Origin: a virus
Reading direction: 5' to 3' (one strand)
Virus record (IMG/VR): IMGVR_UViG_3300034374_004548
Location: 1 to 21,005 of that record
DNA length: 21,005 nucleotides
Below, piece after piece: positions 1 to 5,557 of this stretch. The notes under the pieces were generated by a model. That model saw only the letters and a list, made by a program, of their open reading frames with translations. It was not told where the DNA came from and ran no database searches. Each line of letters opens with the position of its first letter. The first letter of the stretch is position 1. The translations under genes and the position numbers were made by a program.

Positions 1-153
1 GCAACGAAATCAGTTGCTAATGCTATTGCAAACAAGATAGCAAAGAAAGGTGTACAAGAACGACCATTTATACGTCCTAATTTAACCGACAACAATGTTA
101 GAGAGTTGTCAGAAAGACTTGCTAATTACATAGCAGAGACTGCTTTCCAATAA
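1..153 (+). CDS. C-terminal fragment of a phage structural protein (tail-completion/gp10-like candidate)
   Basis: Fifty codons are open from the first base of the window to a TAA at 151-153, so the start lies outside. The fragment carries the motif ERPFIRPNL followed by a helical end (NVRELSERLANYIAETAFQ). An 'RPFIRP' stretch near the C-terminus is typical of HK97 gp10-like tail-completion proteins and related neck proteins; I infer such a role from this motif alone. It sits directly upstream of the early gene block, which fits the end of a late operon. The family call is tentative because most of the protein is missing; that this is coding sequence is fairly sure. Confidence 0.5.
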   Translation, partial: ATKSVANAIANKIAKKGVQERPFIRPNLTDNNVRELSERLANYIAETAFQ

Positions 154-160
154 TTTTTTT
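132..160 (+). terminator. weak terminator-like hairpin at the end of the preceding gene
   Basis: AGCAG (132-136) and CTGCT (140-144) form a 5-bp stem with a 3-base loop, and a run of seven T lies at 154-160. The T-run starts 10 bases after the stem, which is not the usual geometry. The position, between a late gene end and an early promoter, is right for a terminator. Confidence 0.25.
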
Positions 161-177
161 ACATTATTTAAGAAACA

Positions 178-211
178 TTTGTTTTTATATCGCAAATTTA
201 TTTTATATTTG
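178..211 (+). promoter_or_regulatory. Bacteroidota-type promoter driving a leaderless gene
   Basis: TATATTTG at 204-211 matches the Bacteroidota -7 box TANNTTTG, and TTTG at 178-181 lies 22 bases upstream as a possible -33 element. The ATG at 216 begins only 4 bases after the box, so transcription would start at or very near the start codon and give a leaderless mRNA. Confidence 0.65.
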
Positions 212-215
212 TGGT

Positions 216-404
216 ATGGAAATAGAAAACATTATCAAAAGAATCAAGCTGAACAGAAAACACGGCTTGGTCAAGAAGGTATCGGAGGCAACTGGCATCA
301 GTCAACCTACCGTTAGAAAGTATTTAAAGGGCGAGGGCATCGTTTCAGAGAAGGCTCTCGTTGTTTTACGTCACGCATTAAAGGAGGTAGAAGATGCAGA
401 TTGA
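216..404 (+). CDS. small helix-turn-helix DNA-binding protein
   Basis: A 62-residue protein. Residues 18-38 (LVKKVSEATGISQPTVRKYL) have the form of a helix-turn-helix: a first helix, a turn at TGIS and a recognition helix starting at QPTVRKYL. The N-terminus is basic. This suggests a sequence-specific DNA-binding regulator acting early in infection; the target is unknown, but the palindrome at 1295-1348 and the promoter in front of this gene are candidates. The ATG at 216 was chosen because it follows a TANNTTTG promoter box by 4 bases. It overlaps the next gene by 11 bases, so the two are likely co-translated. A LacI-like or Cro-like fold is possible, but it is too short to assign to a family. 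Confidence 0.65.
   Translation: MEIENIIKRIKLNRKHGLVKKVSEATGISQPTVRKYLKGEGIVSEKALVVLRHALKEVEDAD
381..387 (+). promoter_or_regulatory. strong Shine-Dalgarno site
   Basis: AAGGAGG lies 6 bases before the ATG at 394, inside the end of the preceding gene. This is notable because Bacteroidota genes usually lack Shine-Dalgarno sequences, and because the upstream gene has none and is probably leaderless. Confidence 0.55.
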
Positions 405-684
405 TGCTTTTATCTATGTAGATGTAGATGAACTTATTGTTGAGTTCCCCTATTGCACAATGGTGTTTGACTTGCATTCAGTTGAGCGTAAAGCATACCA
501 GTTATTCGGTGAGGATTACGAGGATGCAGTTATCAAGGTTGACAACACATCAGTTGTATCATTCACCTATTTAGAAGATGACGCAAGGTATGACATTATC
601 AATGACCTTATCTACTATTACGGAGAACGTCCAAAGCACATTTTAATCAATTCAGAAAACAATACTAAAACAATATACAAATGA
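394..684 (+). CDS. hypothetical early protein, 96 residues
   Basis: I do not recognise this protein. It is acidic and rich in Asp, Glu, Tyr and Val, with alternating hydrophobic stretches (FIYVDVDELIVEF, VVSFTYL) that suggest a small alpha/beta fold. No membrane segment or metal-binding motif is visible. The start at 394 is supported by a strong AAGGAGG site 6 bases upstream. It overlaps the helix-turn-helix gene in front by 11 bases and the ERF gene behind by 4 bases (ATGA), so it belongs to the early recombination operon. A role as a recombination accessory or anti-host protein would be speculation. Confidence 0.7.
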   Translation: MQIDAFIYVDVDELIVEFPYCTMVFDLHSVERKAYQLFGEDYEDAVIKVDNTSVVSFTYLEDDARYDIINDLIYYYGERPKHILINSENNTKTIYK

Positions 685-1223
685 AAACATCAGAGAAATT
701 CACCAATTTAACTAAAGCCTTATTTGATTTTCAAGGCAAGGTTAGTAGCGTAAAAAAGAACGCTAAAAATCCTCATTTTAAGTCTAACTATGCAGACCTA
801 ACATCTATCCTTGATACCATTAACCCTATCCTTCAAGAGTGTGGTTTGCTTGTTACACAACACCCTAATGATGACGTATTAGTAACCACTGTTTACCACG
901 CTGAAAGTGGCGAGTGGATGCAGAGTGAACAAGTGTTAAGGATGAAAGATTTGAACAACCCACAACAACAAGGTAGTGCAATTACTTATGCAAGACGTTA
1001 TGCCCTTGCAAGTATCTTTAACTTATCTCAAGAAGATGACGATGGAAATAGTGCAGCTGCCGTTAAAGAACCACAGAAGATGGTGAAGGAAGTGTTGAAC
1101 CAACAGCATCCAATGTGGGAGAAGGCACTTGACCATTTGCAGAAGGGCAACCCAATTGCTGACATTACTCGCAAATATACGGTAGGTGCTAAAGAGTTAG
1201 AGTTGTTAAAAGCAGTTAAATGA
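681..1223 (+). CDS. erf: ERF-family single-strand DNA annealing protein
   Basis: A 180-residue protein with the hallmarks of the ERF superfamily of phage recombinases: NPHFKSNYADL at residues 30-40 and NNPQQQGSAITYARRYALAS at 92-111, followed by an acidic stretch (QEDDDGN). ERF proteins bind single-stranded DNA and anneal complementary strands during phage recombination and genome circularisation, usually together with an exonuclease; the YqaJ-like exonuclease two features downstream is the expected partner. The C-terminal ~50 residues (PMWEKALDHLQ onward) look like a separate small helical tail. The ATG at 681 overlaps the previous stop by 4 bases. Confidence 0.9.
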   Translation: MKTSEKFTNLTKALFDFQGKVSSVKKNAKNPHFKSNYADLTSILDTINPILQECGLLVTQHPNDDVLVTTVYHAESGEWMQSEQVLRMKDLNNPQQQGSAITYARRYALASIFNLSQEDDDGNSAAAVKEPQKMVKEVLNQQHPMWEKALDHLQKGNPIADITRKYTVGAKELELLKAVK

Positions 1224-1289
1224 ATGATGACTCAAGGATTTAGATATGAAAAAAAGTCAAGTAAATTGCACAAAAAACTTGACAAATAA
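1224..1289 (+). CDS. possible 21-residue basic peptide
   Basis: ATG at 1224 (and again at 1227) directly follows the ERF stop and opens 21 codons to TAA at 1287, giving a Lys-rich peptide (MMTQGFRYEKKSSKLHKKLDK). There is no ribosome-binding site beyond possible coupling to the ERF stop, and the same bases contain the 1256-1283 hairpin, so this may be chance. Confidence 0.2.
   Translation: MMTQGFRYEKKSSKLHKKLDK
1256..1283 (+). repeat. inverted repeat (7-bp stem) after the ERF gene
   Basis: GTCAAGT (1256-1262) and ACTTGAC (1277-1283) are perfect reverse complements separated by 14 bases. No T-run follows, so it is not a standard terminator. It may be an RNA hairpin or a protein-binding site in the 139-base gap between the ERF and exonuclease genes. 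Confidence 0.5.
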
Positions 1290-1294
1290 CAATC

Positions 1295-1348
1295 GGTGCA
1301 TTTACATATAATGTACAACATAACGTACAAATTATATGTTTTTGCACC
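1295..1348 (+). repeat. 54-bp interrupted palindrome in front of the exonuclease gene
   Basis: GGTGCA (1295-1300) pairs with TGCACC (1343-1348), and ACATATAAT (1304-1312) pairs with ATTATATGT (1331-1339). The two stems are separated on both sides by TTT, so the arms are 18 bases each with 15 paired positions. The 18-base centre holds two GTAC tetramers (1313-1316, 1325-1328). As DNA it could be an operator or replication/recombination site; as RNA it would be a long hairpin ending 14 bases before the ATG at 1363. A weak promoter-like TATGTTTTTG overlaps the right arm. Confidence 0.7.
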
Positions 1349-1362
1349 TTTAAAAATACATT

Positions 1363-1992
1363 ATGGAAATAACATTAACACAATCAGAAGACAAGTGGTT
1401 AGATGCGAGAGGAACTCGCTTCACCGCTTCAGAAATTCACAAACTAATGAGCAACTCAAGAAGTGGTTCTGCCCTATCTAAAACGGCAGAGACATACATC
1501 TATGAGAAGGCAGCTGAAATCTTAACTGGTGAACGCAAGATGGCTTTCGGTGCTGCCCTTGATTGGGGTAAGGAACAAGAGCCTAACGCCTTCCATACCT
1601 TCTCTCAATTAGACTTCCAAGAGTGGACATACTACGGAGGTGAAAACTATGTGTTCATTCCCTACTTGGATAACAGTGGTTATAGTCCTGACGGATTAAG
1701 TTCAGATGCTATACTTGAAATCAAATGTCCGTTTAATTCGGGTATCCATTTGAAGAACTTTAATATCTATGATGCAGGTACTCTTAAAGACATCCATCCT
1801 GAATACTACTGGCAGATGCAACTCGGTATGTTGGCAACCAATTTAGACAAGGGTTACTTCGTTAGTTATGATCCAAGAATGCCAAAACAAAAACAGTTGC
1901 ACGTTGCCGAGATTGAGAAGCACGATGTTGAGTTTGAGGTTACTGAAAAGTTGTCTATTGCTCACGACTTTTTGAAATTAATTTTGCAATAA
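1363..1992 (+). CDS. YqaJ-like phage recombination exonuclease
   Basis: A 209-residue protein of the YqaJ/lambda-exonuclease type in the PD-(D/E)xK nuclease superfamily. Visible signature parts are WLDARGTRFTASEIHKLM (residues 12-29), the catalytic Asp in SPDGL (108-112), the E-x-K core LEIKCP (118-123) and the helix YYWQMQLGM (148-156) with its conserved Gln. These enzymes digest one strand of linear double-stranded DNA from the 5' end, exposing single strands for an annealing partner, here the ERF protein upstream. The length is normal for the family. The ATG at 1363 was chosen because it begins the conserved N-terminal helix. The long palindrome at 1295-1348 lies immediately upstream and may control its expression. 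Confidence 0.9.
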   Translation: MEITLTQSEDKWLDARGTRFTASEIHKLMSNSRSGSALSKTAETYIYEKAAEILTGERKMAFGAALDWGKEQEPNAFHTFSQLDFQEWTYYGGENYVFIPYLDNSGYSPDGLSSDAILEIKCPFNSGIHLKNFNIYDAGTLKDIHPEYYWQMQLGMLATNLDKGYFVSYDPRMPKQKQLHVAEIEKHDVEFEVTEKLSIAHDFLKLILQ

Positions 1993-2012
1993 AGAAAAAA
2001 TAATTATATTTG
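1983..2012 (+). promoter_or_regulatory. Bacteroidota-type promoter for a leaderless membrane peptide
   Basis: TTTG at 1983-1986 and TATATTTG at 2005-2012 are 18 bases apart, a good match to the Bacteroidota promoter pattern. The ATG at 2017 starts 4 bases after the box, the same spacing as at 204-216. Confidence 0.7.
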
Positions 2013-2016
2013 AAGT

Positions 2017-2133
2017 ATGGAAACACCAGTAATATTTTTACCGATCGCGATTATTCTTGGTTTAATCGTAGTATCAATCTATGAGATTGGAAAGAATTAT
2101 TTAAAGAAAATAAAAAACAAATCAAATGTTTAA
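2017..2133 (+). CDS. 38-residue single-pass membrane peptide
   Basis: The ATG at 2017 opens 38 codons to TAA at 2131-2133. The product has one clear membrane segment (residues 5-22, VIFLPIAIILGLIVVSIY) followed by a strongly basic tail (KNYLKKIKNKSNV), so the C-terminus is expected in the cytoplasm. The start is supported by the promoter box 4 bases upstream, with the same geometry as at 204-216. Its last 8 bases overlap the start of the ParB-like gene, suggesting coupling. I do not recognise a family. A membrane-active peptide acting on the host, or a small-holin-type protein, are possibilities, not conclusions. Confidence 0.6.
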   Translation: METPVIFLPIAIILGLIVVSIYEIGKNYLKKIKNKSNV

Positions 2134-2890
2134 CATTACATCAGGAGCAATGGCGAAGACGAGTAACCACCTCCAACAAGAAGTAAACCAAGTTTACAAA
2201 ACAAACGACTACTCTAAATTTAAGAGTAAAGATGGCAACCGTAATTTGAACGAACTCCATCTAAAGAGATTAACCGAAAGCGTAAAGCATAATGATTTGC
2301 TATATGCTAACCCTATTCTCGTAAATGAGAAGTTTGAAATCATAGATGGTCAACACCGATTTAACGTATGCCGTCAGCTCAATAAACCAGTTTACTATAT
2401 CAAGGTAAAAGGTTTAGGCTTGAATGAGATTCAAATCTTAAATGCTAATTCTAAAAATTGGGCTTATCAAGATTACATAGATGGTTATTGCTCTATGGGT
2501 TTTACTGAATATTGTTATTTAAATAAATTGATGAAACAAACTAATTTAGGTGTAAGTATGTTATTATCGATGTATGCAAGTGATGACGGTGAAAACTCGG
2601 TCAAGTTAAAGAATGGTGAGTTAGTTTTAAATAATAAAACGAGAGGTGCAATTATTTTACAATGGTTGAATGATTGGCATTTATTCTACGATGGATATAA
2701 AAGACGTTCTTTTGTCAGAGCATTAGTTAACTTATACAATATAAAAGGTTACTCTCACGAGAAAATGATGCAGAAGATTAAGTATCAATCTGCAAAGTTA
2801 GTTGACTGTACTAATACCAAAACTTACCTGGCACTACTTGAAGAAATTTACAATTTCAAAGAACGTGGTGATAAATTAAGATTCTATTAG
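2126..2890 (+). CDS. ParB-like nuclease-domain protein
   Basis: A 254-residue protein. Residues 39-95 match the ParB/Srx-type N-terminal fold: LNELHLKRLTESVKHNDLLYANPILVNE, then the DGQHRF box at 74-79 and VYYIKV. In ParB relatives the DGQHR-type box binds a nucleotide and the domain acts as a CTPase switch or nuclease. No typical ParB helix-turn-helix is obvious behind it; the C-terminal 150 residues are helical and unrecognised. Phage versions occur alone without ParA, as here, and may act in DNA handling or host takeover. The start could instead be the ATG at 2150 (MAKTSNHLQQ), which has an AGGAG only 3 bases upstream; I chose 2126 because it overlaps the upstream peptide gene. Confidence 0.75.
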   Translation: MFNITSGAMAKTSNHLQQEVNQVYKTNDYSKFKSKDGNRNLNELHLKRLTESVKHNDLLYANPILVNEKFEIIDGQHRFNVCRQLNKPVYYIKVKGLGLNEIQILNANSKNWAYQDYIDGYCSMGFTEYCYLNKLMKQTNLGVSMLLSMYASDDGENSVKLKNGELVLNNKTRGAIILQWLNDWHLFYDGYKRRSFVRALVNLYNIKGYSHEKMMQKIKYQSAKLVDCTNTKTYLALLEEIYNFKERGDKLRFY

Positions 2891-2898
2891 TATATTTG
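2891..2898 (+). promoter_or_regulatory. Bacteroidota-type -7 box with no gene directly behind it
   Basis: TATATTTG at 2891-2898 matches TANNTTTG and begins right after the previous stop. At the position where the other such promoters have ATG, this one reads GTGTAA, so no protein can start there. No clear TTTG -33 element is seen. It probably drives the structured RNA at about 2903-2998. Confidence 0.5.
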
Positions 2899-2902
2899 TA
2901 GT

Positions 2903-2998
2903 GTAAACAACAACCAAGAGAGAGTTGGTTAAGTTTAAAGATATTGGGTCGGTGTGGTTAGATGTCTCTCTCACGTCTAACTGCCTCGACCTTTTTTT
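2903..2998 (+). ncRNA. candidate structured small RNA or leader with two complementary-loop hairpins
   Basis: Hairpin 1 has stem AACCAA/TTGGTT (2912-2917, 2925-2930) and loop GAGAGAG (2918-2924). Hairpin 2 has an outer stem GGTCG/CGACC (2947-2951, 2987-2991), an inner 8-bp stem GTTAGATG/CGTCTAAC with one G-T pair (2957-2964, 2974-2981) and loop TCTCTCTCA (2965-2973), followed by seven T. CTCTCTC of loop 2 is the exact complement of loop 1, so the loops could kiss. Loop 2 (2966-2973) also complements TGAGAGAG at 3003-3010, which overlaps the start codon of the next gene. The 5' end near 2903 is inferred from the promoter box. Confidence 0.6.
2947..2998 (+). terminator. rho-independent terminator ending 3 bases before the next ATG
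   Basis: The long hairpin 2947-2991 is followed directly by TTTTTTT at 2992-2998, the standard intrinsic terminator form. The ATG of the replication gene is at 3002, so a terminated transcript excludes that gene and a read-through transcript includes it. This geometry fits either a small-RNA end or an attenuator. Confidence 0.7.
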
Positions 2999-3001
2999 AT
3001 T

Positions 3002-3589
3002 ATGAGAGAGTCAATGATAATTTACCGCTCGTTCTATGATGCCATCAAGGAACTTGAGCCAACACACCAGGCAGAAGTTTGGAAAGCCGTCTTTGAGTAT
3101 GGTCTAAACAAAAAGGACATTAAGCTGAAAGGCTTACCTGCTACAATTTTTACTTTAATTAAACCACAGTTAGATGCTAACATTCGCAAGTATGAAAATG
3201 GATCTAAAGGTGGTCGTCCTAAAAAGCAAAAAGAAACCAAAGAGAAACCTAAACAAAACCTAAAAGAAACCAAAGAAGAACCTAATGTAAATGATAATCA
3301 AAATGATAATAAAAATGAATCGTTTGAAAAGGTGTGGGCTGCTTATGGTAGAAAAGGTAACAAGCAGACAAGTGAACAGAAATGGTTTAAATTAAAACCT
3401 AAAGAACGTGAGGAGATAGAAAAGCATATACCACGTTATATTAACAACCACAAGATCAACGACAAGTTAAACTTCGTTCCACACTTTACAACCTACCTTA
3501 ACCAACGCAGATGGGAAGACGAGTTGCCTTACCAAGAAATTAACAATAAATTTGAACTCAAAAATTTAGCGACATTAGATGATGATTGA
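3002..3589 (+). CDS. helicase-loader-like replication initiation protein (DUF6291-type N-terminus)
   Basis: A 195-residue, two-domain protein. Residues 1-72 (MRESMIIYRSFYDAIKEL to NGSKGGRPKK) match the pattern I associate with DUF6291 phage proteins, which often begin M-R-(E/D)-S-x-(I/F)-(I/F)-Y-R-S-F; this supports the start at 3002 over the ATG at 3014. A charged Lys/Glu/Asn linker spans about 73-105. Residues 107-175 (FEKVWAAYGRKGNK to HFTTYLNQRRWEDE) resemble the C-terminal domain of phage DnaD/DnaT-like replication proteins. The gene overlaps the DnaB-type helicase gene by 11 bases, so the product probably loads that helicase at the phage origin; this role is inferred. Its start codon lies 3 bases behind a terminator and can pair with the upstream RNA loop. 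Confidence 0.75.
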   Translation: MRESMIIYRSFYDAIKELEPTHQAEVWKAVFEYGLNKKDIKLKGLPATIFTLIKPQLDANIRKYENGSKGGRPKKQKETKEKPKQNLKETKEEPNVNDNQNDNKNESFEKVWAAYGRKGNKQTSEQKWFKLKPKEREEIEKHIPRYINNHKINDKLNFVPHFTTYLNQRRWEDELPYQEINNKFELKNLATLDDD

Positions 3590-4787
3590 ACAGAACTTAC
3601 TTTCAGCAATACTATCAAGCGACTATGCCAAGACATTCCTACCTAAACTAAATCCTGATTGGTTTACTGGATGGCACAAAGGTTTAGTCAGAACGATGCA
3701 AGATATGTATCAGCATAACGAACCTATCGCACTGCACACCGTTTATACTTACCATAAGGATAGAGCAAAGGACATAGGGTTTTTGATTAATGCATACGTT
3801 ACCGATAAGACGATTAACAATGACATACTCGCACTTGAGATTAATTACAAGCATAAGCAACTTTTAAATCAGCTCGGACAAATCGGAACTGATTGGGACT
3901 TATCCAAGATTCAAAACTTTTTAGAACAGATAAACCACGACTCAAGGATTACACTTTCAAATGAGGTGCAATCAATTAGTGAGGTAATGGGAAAGAAGAT
4001 TGATGAGATTGAGGAAAGGATTAAGTCAGGTAACAAAATGAAGGGGCTTCAAACAGGGTGGAGAACGCTTGACAAATATCTTGGAGGGTGGAATAAAGGA
4101 AACCTTGTTATAGTAGGTGGTAGACCTGGTATGGGAAAGAGTGCATTGGGGTTAAACATTTGTCGTGATGGTATGCAGTTTAACAAGTATCTATTCGTAT
4201 CGGTTGAGATGAGTGCAGATGAGTTAGCCGAAAGGATGTTAGCCGATATGACGAATATTGAAAATAGCAAGATAAGAAATGCCAATGTAAACGAGATTGA
4301 TTTGAGGAGAATGGTTGACTCTTTAAACGATGCAGAATTTGATATCATTGATACAAAGGATAACAACATTTACAACATTATTTCCTTGATTAAGATACAC
4401 CGTGCGAAGTTTGGTTTAGACGTTGTTGTAATCGACTACCTTCAGAAGTTAAACGCTGGTGGTAAAGATGCAAGGAGTAACGTGAGCAATGCAAGTACTG
4501 CTTTGAAAAACCTTGCGAGAGAATTAGGTATAACGGTTATCGCATTAGCACAGTTGAATAGAGATGGCAAGAACGCAAGACCAGAACTAACCGAGTTAAA
4601 AGAAAGCGGACAGATAGAGCAAGACGCAGACTGTGTACTATTTCCTTTTAGACCAAGTTACTATGAGGACATCAAACCCGAGATTGAAGATGCCGTTGTA
4701 ATCATTGCAAAAAATAGACACGGTAGATTGTGTGACATACCTTGCACTTTCGAGGGTAAATTTACAAGATATAGAGAAGCATTATGA
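3579..4787 (+). CDS. dnaB: DnaB-like replicative helicase
   Basis: A 402-residue replicative helicase of the DnaB/RecA-fold type. The N-terminal ~150 residues are a shortened helical domain. The motor shows Walker A GRPGMGKS (181-188), a catalytic Glu in SVEMS (208-212), Walker B VVVIDYLQ (282-289), a sensor-like ALAQLNR (322-328), LKESGQIEQDADCVLF (340-355) and the arginine-finger-type KNRHGR near the end. It would unwind the phage replication fork as a hexamer. It is somewhat shorter than bacterial DnaB, as is usual in phages. The ATG at 3579 overlaps the loader gene by 11 bases (an in-frame ATG also lies at 3582), and its stop overlaps the methyltransferase start (ATGA). Confidence 0.92.
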   Translation: MMIEQNLLSAILSSDYAKTFLPKLNPDWFTGWHKGLVRTMQDMYQHNEPIALHTVYTYHKDRAKDIGFLINAYVTDKTINNDILALEINYKHKQLLNQLGQIGTDWDLSKIQNFLEQINHDSRITLSNEVQSISEVMGKKIDEIEERIKSGNKMKGLQTGWRTLDKYLGGWNKGNLVIVGGRPGMGKSALGLNICRDGMQFNKYLFVSVEMSADELAERMLADMTNIENSKIRNANVNEIDLRRMVDSLNDAEFDIIDTKDNNIYNIISLIKIHRAKFGLDVVVIDYLQKLNAGGKDARSNVSNASTALKNLARELGITVIALAQLNRDGKNARPELTELKESGQIEQDADCVLFPFRPSYYEDIKPEIEDAVVIIAKNRHGRLCDIPCTFEGKFTRYREAL

Positions 4788-5557
4788 TACACATAAGTCT
4801 ATTTAGTGGGATTGGGGGCTTTGACCTTGCATCGCATTGGATGGGATGGAAAAATTATGTTAGTTGCGAAATAAACGAATTTGCAAATAAGATACTTGAA
4901 TATCATTTCCCTGATGCATATCACCACAGAGATATAACGACATTAACATATGACACAATTAACACTGAACTTACAAGGAGATTTGGAAGCCACTGGAGAA
5001 ACGATGAGATCATCGTCACTGGTGGCTTCCCGTAACTATGCCAACCGTTCTCAATGGCAGGAAAAAGAAAAGGAACAGAAGACGAACGCTATCTATGGGG
5101 AGAGATGCTTCGAGCAATTCAAGAAATTAAACCCACATACGTCATCGCAGAAAATGTATTTGGTATCACGAATATTGATGGCGGATTGGTTTTCGAGCAG
5201 GTGTGCCTTGACTTGGAAAATGAAGGGTACGAAATTCAGCCGTTTGTACTTCCAGCTGCATCCAAAAACGCTCCGCACCGAAGGGATAGAGTCTGGTTTA
5301 TTGCTACCAACTCCAACTTGTCAGGATGCAAAAATGAAAGAGAACAGTCCAAGTCAGCAACACAAAATAAACGAATTGAGTATAGCAGTGGCAGGTGGGA
5401 GCAGTTCCCAACTCAACCCCCGATTTGTAGCGGAGATGATGGGCTTCCCACCGAATTGGACGGAATTACCTTTTCAAAGTGGAGATCAGAATCAATCAAA
5501 GGATACGGAAATGCAATAGTTCCACAAGTGGCATACGAAATATTTAAACAGTTATGA
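4784..5557 (+). pseudogene. dcm: C5 cytosine DNA methyltransferase interrupted by an in-frame TAA in the PCQ motif
   Basis: One frame of 257 codons encodes a Dcm-type methyltransferase: motif I FSGIGGF, motif II SCEINEFA, motif IV TGGFP, ENV of motif VI, NAPHRRDRVWFIA (motif VIII) and GNAIVPQ (motif X). Between GGFP and the catalytic CQPFS sits TAA CTA (5033-5038), so the frame reads P-stop-L-C. Everything before and after is in the same frame, so the change is a 6-base insertion. The result is an 83-residue N-terminal piece and, from the ATG at 5054, a piece lacking the catalytic Cys. A working enzyme would need stop read-through and a loop two residues longer. The target-recognition region is short. 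A second frame (4950-5519) covers the same bases. Sequencing or assembly error is possible. Confidence 0.8.
4950..5519 (+). CDS. overprinted second-frame protein inside the methyltransferase gene
   Basis: An uninterrupted 189-residue frame, +1 relative to the methyltransferase frame, running from ATG 4950 to TAG 5519. Its second half has sequence resembling conserved phage proteins linked to Dcm genes: RCALTWKMKGTKFSRLYFQL, SGLLLPTPTCQDA and LNPRFVAEMMGFPPNWTELP. The LTWK, LPTPT and MGFP-W-L blocks look like those found in C-terminal parts of phage cytosine methyltransferase annotations, which I know from memory and cannot check here. If real, the bases at 5054-5519 encode two proteins at once. 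The 6-base insertion that stops the methyltransferase frame adds only Asn-Tyr here. Function unknown; a partner, or an alternative C-terminus reached by frameshift, is possible. Confidence 0.5.
   Translation: MTQLTLNLQGDLEATGETMRSSSLVASRNYANRSQWQEKEKEQKTNAIYGERCFEQFKKLNPHTSSQKMYLVSRILMADWFSSRCALTWKMKGTKFSRLYFQLHPKTLRTEGIESGLLLPTPTCQDAKMKENSPSQQHKINELSIAVAGGSSSQLNPRFVAEMMGFPPNWTELPFQSGDQNQSKDTEMQ

Noticed and set aside
1296-1481. 61-codon frame starting inside the palindrome
   Set aside because: It overlaps the well-supported exonuclease in another frame and begins within the inverted repeat; its composition is not protein-like.
4049-4369. Minus-strand 106-codon frame inside the helicase gene
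   Set aside because: It is the antisense of conserved helicase motifs, with no promoter or family signature. The same reasoning removes the other minus-strand frames in the window.
4784-5557. Stop codon reassignment as the explanation for the internal TAA
   Set aside because: Many clear genes here end in TAA (for example at 1992, 2133, 5994 and 18508), and TAG and TGA are used too, so the code looks standard.
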